Source: Apus apus (lineage: Eukaryota; Chordata; Aves; Apodiformes; Apodidae). From it: 64,000 nucleotides of DNA. The notes under the pieces were generated by a model. The model did no database searches. It was not told the DNA's origin and worked only from the letters and a program-made list of their open reading frames with translations. Position 1 is the stretch's first letter. Every line of letters begins with the position of its first letter. This document shows, one piece after another, positions 46,445 through 59,150 of the stretch. Location of the stretch: NCBI RefSeq assembly GCF_020740795.1, contig NC_067283.1, positions 127,816,568 through 127,880,567 of the forward strand, given 5' to 3'. Made by a program: the position numbers and the translations under genes.

Positions 46445-49400
46445 GTGAGTTTCTTTGATTATCCTTACTTTACTGCTTCTGTTGCCTTGAATTGTGAATT
46501 GTGATTGCTTAGATAAATGCACTAAAAGACTGTTCTTACTTTGGCTTCCAGAAATAACTCTTTCTGTTTTTCTGCGAGGTACTGTTTTGTAATTTACAAC
46601 ATCAGTCTCCTTGTGTGAATCTCTACAGATATCTCAGCAACCTCTTCAGGAGCAATGTGCCCTGAATACTATTTCCCTCTGCTTTCCAACAGTAAAAGAA
46701 TAATGCTCTCACAAAGCTGTGCTAAATTAGACTAGCTTTTTCTGTGCTAACTCTCTATTGTTATGTATGATTTGTGTCAGTATGGTTAAAGAAAAGGATG
46801 AAACATCCCAGCTTTCTGGGTGGCCTAAAAAACATGTCATCTTGCCTCAGGTTCTCCACAAATGTACTTGAGCTTTCCTTTAAGTTTCACATCTGAATTT
46901 TTGAATCCCCGTAAAGGAAAGAAAGATTGAAGCAATCTCTGAATGTAACTCTTAAAAGTTGGAAATAGGACTAATGAAATCTCAGTGTGGGTCCCTAAGA
47001 GATAATTTAGTGGTAGGCACTGAATAAAGCATGCTGTGTGATTTGCTGATGAATCTTGTGAGATTTACTTAGATGCAGGATCAGCCACACTGAGAGCAGA
47101 GCAATAATTCAAGCACATCTCCTGGGTGACAAAATTGCTGTCTTCTTGTAGCTGAGTTAGTGCTGAAAGGTGCAACAAGCTAGCTCATTTTTTTAATAAA
47201 AGGCAATAAATTTAAAGCACCCAGCTGTTCTGTAAAGGCATCATAAAAAAGGGAAAATGTGTAGTGACTTTATTTTAAAAAAAGGTTTCTAATGAAAGCT
47301 TAACACTAATTTGATCTAATCACACTGGAAAAATTTGCCTTTTTCCCCCAAGACATTTAGATCCTGTTCATAGATATTCTACTTTAACACTTTCCAGTTT
47401 TCTCTTAGCTGCAGGATGTCCACTATTCTTCAAAAGAACATTTTCCCTAAAGACCAGAGACTGTATCCCTGGTTATCATCTATAGGTTTATGCAAGCAAG
47501 CAGAGTTTGAATCCTGACTAACTAGTCCCATTTGCAGAGCTAAATTTTCCTTCTGGCAATAAGAAACATTTGGACCTATTAGTTGATAGTAATGAAAATT
47601 TGCTGTCATTAAGTCTGTATTCTCTTTCTCCCTATTTTCTTAGCTTAGTGTTATTTTTCTGTTCAGCAGAAAAAGTTTTGAGGTTTGGTTGGGTTTTTTG
47701 TTTGGTTGGTTTGGTTTTTTGTGGGTTTTGTGTTTTGTTTTTTTTTCTGTCAGGCTCATTCTATGTTTGTCCCCTTTTACTGTATAGGCTGCTTGCTTGC
47801 TTGAGAATTTAGTTCAAAGCTCTTCTGCATTCTCTATTATTTGCTATGCTTAAGTATCAGCTGAAAATTTGGCCATTTCCCAAGACGTTTAAACAATTAT
47901 TATTTTTCTTTATGCTTACTTTCTTTTGTGTTTCTTTAAAAACCCTAAAGCAAAGCAAAATTAACCTGATCTTTAGATAGGTTAACATTTCTAAAAGGGA
48001 AAAATCATTGTTAAATAAATGGGGCCATGTTAGTACTAACAAAACTCTCTGTTCCTATTTAACTTATTCCTTATGTTTGAGTCCATTTGATTATTTCTAT
48101 TGAAGTACATTAAAACATACATAGTTTAATGCAGACTAAAGACACTGATAAATGCAATTTTGCATTTAATACAGTCAAATACCCTATTTTTTTCCTCCAT
48201 GTAAACAGAAGAGACTTTAAAGGACAGTAATGGTAAAAACTTAGCTCCAGTCAAATACCTGGAAATTGACTTGTTTCTTCTTTATTAAAAAAATTTCTCC
48301 AGGTATTCCTGTTCATGTGGTCTGCAGACTGAAAAGACTTCTACCCTTAGAAACTCTCTTCTATGAATTGAGACATCAGCGCTTCTTCGCACTGATAAAA
48401 TAACACACTGTCAAATATTTGATGGTGGAGGGATGGTGAGTTGATCACTCAGATGACTGACCAAGTCACAGTCTCAAGAATTCAGGGTAGAGGCAAAAAT
48501 ACTGCTTTTGTTCATGCTTCTCTCACTGCAAGGTGCTGAGAAGTCAGGTGAGGTGAATTCTGTCTTTTTTTTGGAAAGAAGCTTGCCTGAACACACTTCT
48601 ACATTTCTAACTCATGCTTGTCTCTTTTGCCTTGACCTAAATAAAACAACATTGCGTATCTTTGGTAGAAAATGAATTCATGTCCTTCAGAGCCAATCTT
48701 CTCAGATGATGTTTTTTTTGTTGGTTTTTTTTTTTTGTGTGTGTGATGCCTTTCTCTTATTGAGTTTTGAGCAGTGATTGTCTGGACTGCAGTCATGTCT
48801 CAGCATCTCTGACAAACAAATATGACTTATTCAAAATGTGTAACAGAAAGCACTAGGAGAGCTCGGATGAGCTCAGGGACTCCCACTGGTGGTCTAAGGG
48901 CTGCAATTGCTGTTGTTGTAGGGCATTTTACTTTCCCCCTTTTCTATGCAGGGATCTGCAGCTCCCTATTTGACCCTCTGACAAAGGAGTGGAGCACTGA
49001 CTAATGTGTTGCTTTTACTCCTGACAGCATTTGATCATGCACACCCAGTTACTCCTAGTACAGCACCTGCATCTCCATCACACACGCTGTGCACCTCACA
49101 CAGCGGCTTTGCAGTATCCATATACTAAATGTCTGTGGGGTGGGCCTGGTTTTGATCTAACATTCATATTTGCACCCATTTCAAGGCCCTGTTATGCTGC
49201 TGGAGCAGCATAAACAGGCAGTAATGGTGTGTACCTGAGAATTAAGCGCTATTTAAATGGGAAGTTCTCGGTTCTGTCACCCTGACTCAATTTCATGCAA
49301 TACTTTACTGTACAAATACTACTAGATTAAGTGGGTCTGTTTCTGTAAGAAAGGGCAGCAAAATCAGGCTGCCTGCACTTAAGCCCAGTGGGAAATAGGA

Positions 49401-52257
49401 TATTAACTGCCTCTGTTGCAGAAGAAGAGCTGTTGAAAAAGAAATATGTAACACTAGGAAAGAAAGAACAGGTCAGCAGGATAACACACCTTGAAGAACA
49501 CAAGTGGTGATTATATGTCATCATTTGTCAGTATTCCTCTTCTGTAATCTAGAGCGGTGCTGGCAAAGCTAGCTGCAGAGCTCAGGAGTGACTCTAATGG
49601 GATGTTGGCATACCTGAATGGCTTAAGTAATGTGAACTGAGCGTGATCTGCCTTTATCGGCAGCAGGCAAACAGAAGACAATTTGGTCAAAATGCTTTCT
49701 GTTATATTTTCAAGGATGTTCTCTGTAGAAGAAAATATTGCTTTGAAATGTATTTGTTTTGAAGCACTTACATTCACAGAACTCACATAACCTCTGAGAG
49801 CTCAAGAAGAAAGATTTGAGAGAAACTTCTGTGCATAACAGACACTATACTTAAGAGCTTCATTTTCCCAGCATGCATAATTCTAAATACTGAATGATGG
49901 CAATTACTAAGGGCATTTGTAGAGCGGGGTGTTGAGGAGTGTTGTCATATTATATTAGTTATGAGTAATAGCTGCTGACTTTGGAACAGTGATGTGAAAA
50001 TCAGACCACTTCAGAAGCTCAATTTGGAGGCTGGGAGAGTCATGCAAGGTGACTGATCAGTACTGATGTAGGAAATGTCTTAGAGGCAGATAACTGCTGT
50101 TTTATGCATAAGTAGTCAGGGTCCCAATATTTTTCCTATGCAAATCAGGTCAAAATTCAGGTTAACCTGATTAGGATTGTCTCCTTGCACAGAAGGATCG
50201 TCTGTTGCTATATCACCGAGAAGAGTTATAATTATATTTTAGATGTAGAAAAGTTATGAATTCCAGCATTTACATAATATGCTGAATCTAGAAGTCCCTA
50301 GGAAAGTCCCTAATATCACTTATTGTGTCTATAATCTTTTTTCAGAGAATCGAATGAGGAAGGTACTTTTCCATGAACTTAGGAAGGCATTTTGAACTGG
50401 TATGCATGGTATGCATTTGTCCTGATCCTCTCATAGACATACACTGAACATTCCAGCACACTGCTTGCTCATTTTGGTAGTTTGCCTAAAACAGTGTGAT
50501 ATCCATAGGTAATGATGCTTAAGTTTTTTTGTTGCATCTCGTCTTTCATTTATATGGGGTCACCTTTCCCATTTTTAAAGAAAGACTCCCACAAAAGAAG
50601 AGTGTTCAGGGGACACTGGCAGAGACTTGCAATGTCTCAGGGAGGAAGGAAGATTTCTTCTAATCTGGGCTGTAAGTAATAAAATGTGGCCAGGCAAATC
50701 ATTATTCTTCTCTAGAAAAGTTCAAATAAACCATAAGGGAGATATTATGAACTCATCCAGCATGTAAGAAAACTCATGTTCTCATTCATTCACGAGGTGA
50801 CAATAAAGAATTTATTTTGTGTCTTGCATATATATCATGGATGTCAGAAGTATTGCTTTCTGTCATGACTTAAAAAGATTTTCTGGTGAACTTCTCCCAT
50901 CTTCCAAGGAAGATGTTTATTATACTGGGAAAAGTGTTTTTGCTGTCATAATCTAAACTCTATTTTAGAATGGAATTAACTGTATTTACAAAGGACTGTT
51001 TTTAACATCTGGGAGTCTAGATTAGGAGTGCTGCTATTGTAAATAGAATTACCATAAGGAAAAATTTTATAAATGTGGAATTACTTTGGACTATGTAGGG
51101 GCTTACTGAATGTAATAAAGTATATCAGTCTCAAGATTTTCATAAGCTGTGCCTAGTTAGGAAGAAGTATATGTTGCAGTGAGATTGGTTTAGTTGCATG
51201 TTTTAGTTAAATATAGTGACACTCAATTCTCTTGGCAAAGATGTAATTTTGAAGGTAGTTCCTCTGATTTGTCTCTGTTACCTCATTTCCCCTCTTCAAA
51301 CAGTGAGGCTCCTATTTCTAGAATCTATCTAGTTTCATCACCAACATTAGCTGATAAATCTGAACATTAATGAATATTTTTGGACATTGAAAATTATAGA
51401 AGTGCTTTTGTATATGTGCTCTTTCGAAGTAATTTCTTTGCTCCTCTGTTCCAGTGCTAGTTTTTGCTTTTGTATGACATAATTTTCATTAAGTGGTTGG
51501 ACAGAAAAATAAATGTGCTGCTGCTTAGATTATGGCTCACATTATTTTAGGATTAAAAAGTGGATTGTTGTGCTGTGGTGAGTTACTGAATATTTACAGT
51601 AATATACATGCTTAATTCTTAGGGTGAGAAGCAATTTTATTTTATTTTAAGAATATGAAAGGAAGGAGAAGCAGAAAAATGTGTGTATTTTGAATATATG
51701 AATTTCTACTGTCATATCCTGGATACAGCCCCATTCTCTAAGTAGTAAGGCTCATACTGATTGTAAGAAAGAGCTGTGTAATTTTTAGTGCTTAAGGTAA
51801 GGTTTGGTTTTGTGTCTTTTGACAGTTCTGGGTCCTATTTCTTCTTAGGTATTGCTTTACTTTTCAAGCAAAGCATAACTAAAATTCAGAATTAAAAATA
51901 GACCATAATATGCACTGAGTCTGAATCCATTATGTGATGTTAGGTGTTGCTTATGACAAGAGTGATTGTATTATAACCTGACCTGGGCTATTTTTTTGTA
52001 TAATTTTAATAAACATTTTCATAAGCTTTCCCTTATAAGTGTTCCTATAAAAGGGATTTTAAATATGAAATAGGGAGGAAAATCTATTTTTTTCAAATCA
52101 AACTCTTTGGCTGCATTCCTAGGAATGCTGTTGGTACCTCTTTATCTTCTTTTGATAATTCTGGGGAAGAGAGGTTAAACTGCAGTAAATCTCAGTCTGT
52201 ACTATAAATTATATATTTAATTATGCCCATTCCCTGATAGATAGGTAAGAACTTTCA

Positions 52258-53022
52258 CATTCTGTCCTAGTTTGAGCCAGGACAGGACCAATTTTCTTTT
52301 AATAATTTTACTTTTCAGTTAAATCTCTTCTAAGTAGCTGCACTTGATGAATTCAACAGCATGCTTTCCAGTCAGTGTCTGCTTCTAGGACTGCTAAGAC
52401 TCAATGTTTATAGTTATCATTGGAGAATGGTATGGAGACTCAAGGCCACTGCTGGGTTCTGAAAAACATCTTACACTCCGGAAACAAAAGAGAGTAGAAG
52501 GGTCACTGCAGCCACTCTCCTGTGGGGAGGAGCAGACCAGATGGGTGTCCAAAATTGGCCAAAAGAAGTATTCCATCCCATACATGTAATACCATGCCTG
52601 TAATATAAATCTGAGGGATCATGAGGGTCAAGCTCTTTTCACCCATGGCTGGCACCCTGGGAGGACTCCATCCATTTATCTGCCGTTGATCCTGATCCGT
52701 GTGTTCCTCCATCCAGCTCCCATCTGCCACTGACTCCAGGAGCCTAGTCTGGGACTTTTCTCAGGGCCTGTCCTGCAGCCTCGGTGGTGATGTGAGTGCT
52801 ATTGGAGGGTAGTGTGTTAGTGGTTTTGTATATATTTCTATCTATTTCATTATTTTCTTTTAAATCATTACTGTTTAATAAAATCTGTGTAGTTTAGTTT
52901 TCAATCCATAAGTCTTTCTCCCTTATTCTCTCTGCTTTCCCTTTCTGGGAGGGGAGAAGGATTAATAGAGAGCACTTGTCAGTTGTTTACTTGCCAGCTC
53001 AGCATTAAACCATGACACATTC
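52258..53022 (+). mobile_element. Solo LTR of an endogenous retrovirus (ERVL-like) with target duplication
   Basis: The LTR is 52263-53017 (755 bases), starts TGTCC and ends GACA, and is flanked by identical 5-base CATTC copies (52258-52262 and 53018-53022). It opens tgtcctagtttgagccagga and closes agcattaaaccatgaca, resembling a widespread bird LTR (tgtcctggtttgggctggga ... ggttaaaccacgaca). A TATA-like taatataaat is at 52601, and AATAAA at 52877-52882 gives plus orientation. No internal viral genes remain, so it is a product of LTR-LTR recombination. The ERVL class is inferred from remembered LTR similarity and the 5-base duplication. Confidence 0.85.
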
Positions 53023-54298
53023 CCAGGTCTGCAATCTAAATTTATTATTTGTAGCAGAATTTTTTTCCTAAGTAAATGCAATGGAAGTACAATAAAGCTT
53101 CCTTTCTGGAAGCAGGATGGTGATTTTTTTCTCCCGTTCAGGAAACTTCAAAACCATATGGAAGTCTTGAATTTGGTGCATTTACATATACTTGAAAAAG
53201 TCTACTTTTAAATAGGGCAGCACTGTATCATTTTAAAGCACTGAAGAGTAAGTAATATAAAATCAACCAAGAGGATAATCTCTGACATTTACAAACATTT
53301 ATAATGGCATTAGTTCCAAGTAAGTTAGCTGAAGCAATCCAAACCTGTAGACCTGAACAAATAAATAAGCATGGTTTGCCACCAGCTATTTCATATATCA
53401 GTATTGTTGTGGAGCTTTCTGCATCCAAATAAGCAGAGACATTTGCCGGATTTATCTGAGGCTTCCTTCAGTCAAGACATTGTCTTCTTTACTAGGAAGT
53501 ATTTCACAAACAGGTAAAAAATGCTATCTTGCAAAATTTTCTGGGCTTTCTGGAATTTCTGCTGCAGTGTTTTAGAGCTAGTCTGAAAAGAATGGGCTTA
53601 CAAAAGACTCAGTGACAGGCTTTGAAGGTGATACTCATTTGGATTAGATGTCCTCGACTGGCAAGTGTGGCAATTTTTCCCTTGCTACCTGTGAAACAAA
53701 TCTTTCTTTATGCAGCTCTAACCAGCAGTTAGACTGTGTTGCCAGTGCAGGCCTGAGTTTGCCTTTGATCCAAAACTGACTGGTCCAAATTCTCTGAACC
53801 CAAGCCAGTTCCAAAGCAGCTTTCTGCAAGCACTGAGGAGTGCTGGGGAATGGGCCTGTGCAAATTTTTAGCGTGAGCAAAGTGTGTGCTTAGTATCAGG
53901 AAGGAGAGCTAAGCATAGGTGTGCCTGCTCTTGCTTAGCCTCCGTCCCTTGCCACAAGTGCCACAATGACTTGAAGTCATGTAATGTGGCTCTGTGTAGA
54001 ACAGGAAGACCAGTATTGTGGCCAGCACGCCTGTGGGAAATAGGTCACTGTGGCACAAGTGACATTGGTAGTATGAGTGTGCAGAAGAGAGTGGCTGGGG
54101 GAACACTTTGTGCTTTAGCCCATTCTTTGGTTCAGTGGGTGCTGAGTGGGGAAGGCATGGCTGCAGGGCTGTGCCATGCTGCCTCCCCACCAGTGTGGGG
54201 ATATCATCCATGTTATTCCTCAGGGAAAAATGTGAAGAGGTTTCTGAGTCAGCAGTCTGAGGGCCAAAAGAGTTTGGAGACTTAAGCAGATTTTACTG
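53023..54298. other. Intergenic, nothing recognised
   Basis: Includes a somewhat GC-richer stretch (53640-54280) with medium-length ORFs on both strands but no recognisable protein or repeat. Confidence 0.55.
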
Positions 54299-54698
54299 GC
54301 TGAGAGAGTTGGGGCTGTTCAGCCTGGAGAAGAGAAGGCTCCAGGGAGACCTTATAGCAGCCTTCCAGTGCCTGAAAAGGCTACAGGAAAGCTGGGGAGG
54401 GGCTTTGCACCAGAGAGGGTAGTGATAGGACAAGGGGTAATAGTTTTAAGCTGAAAGAGGGTAGATTTAGGTTAGACATCAGGAAGAAATTCTTCACCAT
54501 GAGGGTAGTAAGGTGCTGGAATAGGTTGCCCAGGGAGGTTCTGGAAGTCCCCTCCCTGGTGGTGTTTAAGGCCAGGTCGGATGAGGCCTTTTGCAACCAG
54601 TTCTAGTATGAGGTGTTCCTGCTCATGGCAGGGGGTTGGAACCTGATGATCTTTAAGGTTCCTTCCAACCTTAACCATTCTGTGGTTCTATGATTCTC
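54299..54698 (+). mobile_element. CR1 3' fragment
   Basis: gagagttggggctgttcagc, then agacatcaggaagaaattct, and the tail gatgatctttaaggttcc ending tctgtggttctatgattct. Covers the ORF2 C-terminal region plus the 3' end. Same subfamily as 19630-19847. Confidence 0.92.
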
Positions 54699-57281
54699 TA
54701 TTGCAGTAATCCCTGTTCAGAGACTCAAGTAAGAGTGTGCAGACTGGGGCTGACCAGTGGCAGAGACCCTTGGTAGGACAATATTCATCAGTGTCCCAAA
54801 TCCCAACATGAGCAGTGCTCAGGGAAACCTCTATCCCTCCAATCTCAGCTCCAACAACTCTAATTATTTACCCTGAGAACCATTTAAGACAATTAAACTA
54901 ATGTGGTGTTCAAAACTAAAAGCTTGATTTAAAAGTAGGGAATTTAGGGAAGCACAACTGAGAATTGAATTTGGCTCGTGAAGCCTTTATTTCTGGTACT
55001 AATGTTTAAGATGGAAACAACCCAGCTTGACTTCCAGTTCTCCAGAGTGAATTTGTAGGCTTGAGATTTAGAAGAAAAAGCCCTTTTTCTGGTATATTGA
55101 TATATTTAACCTGCAAATCCATAAGAGAAGATAAAAATGCAATTCTCACAATAGTTTGATAGCATTTTTCAGAGAAAAACCACATTTAAAAACTGGAAGC
55201 AGTGCTAAATGCCAATTGTAAGATGCGTGCTTTTAATGCTGATTTCCTGCTACCATCTATTCTTTAACAAAAAGGCAGTCTCGGTTTCTGGGTCAGAAAT
55301 AAGGCTCTCGTAGTAACTTTGTACTTCTTGAAGGATGTCGTGTGCTTGAAACCAATTCACTCCTGTGGTGCTGTGCTGCAGGAGGTCATCTGAAAAGTTT
55401 AAGATAACCCAGGACTATTTAAATCCCAGTTTTAGCAAAGGTCTGTTAGTTTTATGCAGTAGCACTATTTGGCCAAGACTATGTGTAGATTGATTCTTCA
55501 AAGTTGAGTGCACATCTAAGTAAGACCTAGAGGCTTGCTGCAAATAGTTTTATGTTTATTTTTTTCAAGACTTCCTTTATAAAAGTTTCTAACTGGGTGA
55601 TGCTTTCTAGTTTATACCAAACTTTTGTAATGGTGAAATGTAGAGTACAGAATGATTGTCCTGTCTGTAACTGCAACTACAGCCTAATGGAATATAAAGC
55701 TGTTGTCCCATTCTCTACATTATTGTTCTAATGAATGCCTGCTTTTTTTTTTTTCCTGGTTTGTTTTGTTTTGTTTTTTTGCAAAATATGTCACACTAAT
55801 AAGCTTCTGAGTTAATAACATATTATATTCCCAAAATTGTTAAGATTGAGTTTTTTGTAAATAGTTATTGACTACTGGTAAAAACTGAAGGGATAAATTA
55901 TTGCACTGCCATGGTGTGTAATCTAATGCTTTTAAATGTATGGGGTTTTGTGGGAGCTGGAAGACGTGCTTTTTGTTACCAGCTGTCTGAAATTACTATT
56001 TTACCCTATTTTTTTGGTCTTGTTTTTATTCCTTTGCCAAATGAAGTTCATAGATTGATTGTGAAAAAAAATCTGGTAAACAGTTTCATCTGCTGGAATA
56101 CCTTTTAGCAAATTTAGTTAGAGTTGTTTAGAAGAAACCCAAGAAACCAATATTTACAAATATCACCATTTTGAAAATGAACATTGAGTAGTACAAATAA
56201 GTCTGGAAATGTCTTGAAATTGGCAAAAAAAAATTAAAGGAGGGTATGTTCTTCCTGAGGTGAATGTCCTGCTCTCTCTGCGGGCAGCTTAGAGAGCGTA
56301 GCACCCACAGGGTGTGCTGGAGGTCAGTTACACTGGGACTCTTCAGCAGGGAATGCAGAAAACCCAAAGGACACACAGGGTGCTCCTAGTCACTAGTCTG
56401 GTGTTGGCATTGCCACCAGCCTTTCCCTGGGGGAAAACTGACTTTATACCCTCTGGTCTCGGGGAGGCGGTGGCATGTGCTGTACCTGGCTGCAGCACCA
56501 GAAAAGCACAGACGTGACTCCCAGTGAATGGATTTCATTGACCCTTGTTCCCTCCTTCTGGGGTATGAGTGAGTAGGAAATCCTGGTGCCTGGCTCCAGG
56601 GCCCACCCCTATGGGCTAGCCCACCACCTTGACACAAGGCAGTGAGCCTTTCTTGCCATGCCAATGGTAGTAAATCACTCGTAACTTTTTCAGGTGCTGA
56701 AGTGGAGTCCTCATGCTTGTTCACCTTGTCTTGTTTTGTCCTGGATCTTCACTTTCAGCTTTAGCTGTGGGTTCACAGTATATTTAGCAATCTACAGTGT
56801 TGGTAGATATATAATGCTAGAAAGTAACTGCTTGAATTACTGTTTTGGACATTCAGTGGGTTTTCTGGGCTTTCCAAATATTTTCTGTCCTTTCTGTTCT
56901 CCTGTTAACTTGGGAATGCTAATAATTGAAACCCACTCTTTATTCAGAGAAACATGGGAAGTGGTTTAGCAATGCTGCATATATTACAAACACTTGAAAT
57001 TTTACCTTGCCTATAATGGAAGCTAAGGACAGAATCCAAATTGAGACATTGGTGTTAATCCTTGGAAGTAAGATGAAGTCCACAAATTGTTTATTTGACA
57101 ACTTAGTTTATTGGTCTGGCTGCTGCTGTCCATATAGACCACCTATCCCTTCTTGATAAAGAGATCATTTATCGTGCAGAAACATGGCTCAGTTTTTTCT
57201 GTGCTGGTGCACACAACTAATGCATGTCATTAAAACGATCCAGAGGGAGCAGTTCAGAAGATGAGAAGATAATTTACTCAC
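54699..57281. other. Intergenic, nothing recognised
   Basis: AT-rich with a T/TTTTG tract at 55741-55790. A moderately GC-rich patch at 56250-56690 has no identified function. Confidence 0.55.
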
Positions 57282-57362
57282 CATGTGCATTCAGTCCTTG
57301 GCCTCCTTGCTGAGATTCCCCTGCTGGTTTGGATTCTGTTTTCCGACATAAACCTCCTGCAC
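57282..57362 (-). other. Candidate exon (minus strand), noncoding or upstream 5' exon
   Basis: TATTACAG acceptor before 57362 and ACATG|GTGAGT donor after 57282 define an 81-base segment. One frame is open throughout (26 codons plus two bases), another has one stop near its end. It lies about 23 kb upstream of the SNX16 CpG island on the same strand, so could be an alternative SNX16 leader exon or belong to a lncRNA. I do not recognise a protein. Confidence 0.35.
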
Positions 57363-57455
57363 CTGTAATAACCAGAAACATAGTGAGCCTACTAGTTTAA
57401 TTCAAGGATAGGATGGTACAAATTCTGTTGGCAATCTTGAAATGCCTGCACACCA

Positions 57456-57900
57456 ATGCAGGCAGCACGGGGAATAAAAAGGAGGAGTAAGAGGTCTAAG
57501 GGTTATGATCTGGTGGCAATTACAGATACATGGTGGGACAGCTCACATGACTGGAATGTGGTCATGGATGGCTATGTGCTTTTTAGGAAGCACAGGTCAG
57601 CGAAGCGAGGCAGTGGAGTTGCTCTGTATGTGAGAGAACAACTAGAATGTATTGAGTTCTGTCCAGGGGCTGATGAGGAGCAAGTGGAAAGCCTGTGGGT
57701 ACGAATTAAGGGGCAGGCTGGCATGAGTGATACAGCTGTGGGGATCTATTACAGATGTCCTGATCAGGATGAAGGAGTTGATGAGGCTTTCTACAGGCAA
57801 CTGAAAGCAGCCTCGCAACTACAGGCCTTGGTCCTCATGGGGGATTTTAACTACCCAGGTATTTGCTGGAAGGCCTACACAGCAGCCATTCACAGTCTAG
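57456..57900 (+). pseudogene. CR1 ORF2 endonuclease domain fragment
   Basis: LVAITDTWWDSSHDWNVVMD, RGSGVALYVREQLECIEF and [13 protein letters not shown] are APE-type endonuclease motifs. GDFN holds catalytic residues. The frame is lost near 57885-57900 by a small indel, and the domain continues in another frame. The N-terminal catalytic Asn/Glu region is only partly covered. Confidence 0.88.
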
Positions 57901-59059
57901 GAGGTTCCTCCAATGCATCGATGAAAACTTCTTGATACAAATGGTGGACAAACCAACTAGGAGAGGAGTGCTGCTGGATCTTGTGCTCACCAACAAGGAG
58001 GGTCTGGTTGAAGCGGTGATGGTCAATGGCAGCCTTGGCTGCAGTGATCACGAGATGGTGGAGTTCAGGACACTGTGTGGGAGGAACAGAATACCTAGCA
58101 GGAAAGGAAGAAGTCAGAGAGTTGTGGTCAATGGGACAAAATCTAGTTGGAGGCCTGTGACTAGTGGAGTCCCTCAGGGGGCAGTACTGGGACTGCTGCT
58201 GTTCAGTATTTTCATCAATCACCTGGATGAGGGAACAGAGTGTGCCCTCAGCAAGTTTGCTGATGACACTAAACTGGGAGGAGTGGCTGACACACCAGAA
58301 GGCTGTGCTGCCATTCAGCAAGACCTAGACAGGCTGGAGAGTTGGGTGGGGAGAAACTTGATGAAATTCAGCAAGGGCAAGTGTAGAGTCTTGCATCTGG
58401 CGAAGAACAACCCCATGTACCAGTACAGGTTGGGGACTGACCTGCTTGAGAGCAGTGTAGGAGAAAGGGACCTGCGGGTCCTGGTGGACAGGAGGATGAC
58501 CATGAGCCAGCAATGTGCCCTTGTAGCCAAGAAGGCCAGTGACATCCTGGGGTGTATTAGAAAGGGTGTGGTTAGAAGGTCAAGGGAGGTTCTCCTCCCC
58601 CTCTATTCTGCCTTGGTGAGGCCGCATCTGGAATATTGTGCCCAGTTCTGGGCCCCTCAGTTCAGGGAGGACAGGGAACTGCTTGAAAGAGTCCAGCACA
58701 GAGCCACAAAGATGATTAAGGGAGTGGAACATCTCCCTTATGAGGAAAGGCTGAGGGAGCTGGGTCTCTTTAGCTTAGAGAAGAGGAGACTGAGGGGCAA
58801 CCTCATCAAAGTTTACAAATACGTTAAGGGTGAGTGTCAGGAGGACGGAGCCAGATTTTTTTCAGTGATGTCTAGTGATAGGACAAGGGGCAATGGGTAC
58901 AAACTGGAACATAGGAGGTTCCACGTAAACATCAGAACAAGCTTCTTTACTGTGAGGGTGACAGAGCACTGGAACAGGCTGCCCAGAGAGGTTGTGGAGT
59001 CTCCTTCACTGGAGACATTCAAGACCCACCTGGACACGTTCCTGTGTGATGTGCTCTAG
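57901..59059 (+). pseudogene. CR1 ORF2 end of endonuclease fused in frame to RT C-terminal half
   Basis: In the frame open from 57863: [38 protein letters not shown] and CSDHEMVEF (SDH catalytic motif of the endonuclease), then abruptly [34 protein letters not shown] (RT catalytic Asp pair) and the C-terminal domain to [20 protein letters not shown] and a stop. The join keeps the reading frame but lacks the RT fingers and first catalytic Asp, so no RT activity is expected. Confidence 0.88.
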
Positions 59060-59150
59060 GTGATCCTGCTCTGGCAGGGGGGTTGGACTAGATGATCTTT
59101 CAAGGTCCCTTCCAACCCGTAGGATTCTGTGATTCTGTGTGATTCTTTGG

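Larger units (their letters stand above)
41171..52257. other. Gene-poor intergenic DNA
   Basis: 11 kb with no recognisable protein-coding gene. Contains MIR-like or other old SINE relics (41983, 42845, 45745), two exon-like segments (45159-45369 minus, 46310-46444 plus), a poly-C tract near 46026 and T/G-rich tracts near 47687-47750 and 48705-48745. Confidence 0.6.
57425..59150 (+). mobile_element. CR1 LINE with internal deletion joining endonuclease to RT
   Basis: Starts in the CR1 ORF2 N-terminus (cttgaaatgcctgcacacca), runs through the endonuclease, then passes at about 58102-58110 directly into the second half of the RT and on to a complete 3' end (ggttggactagatgatcttt, gattctgtgattct). 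Compared with copy B at 11235 at least 1.05 kb is missing. The C-terminal 1 kb is very like copy B, so both are relatively young. Confidence 0.93.

Noticed and set aside
47687..47750. T/G-rich tract (similar at 36083, 48705 and 55741) as a regulatory element
   Set aside because: Typical TTTTG/TTTGG simple-sequence drift; no further structure is seen.
53884..54285. 133-codon ORF with opposing 100-codon ORF
   Set aside because: No recognisable domain. Located beside a CR1, and the local GC rise explains its openness.
57456..59059. Endonuclease-RT ORFs as a new gene or defence system
   Set aside because: All segments align with CR1 ORF2, and the odd architecture is explained by an internal deletion.
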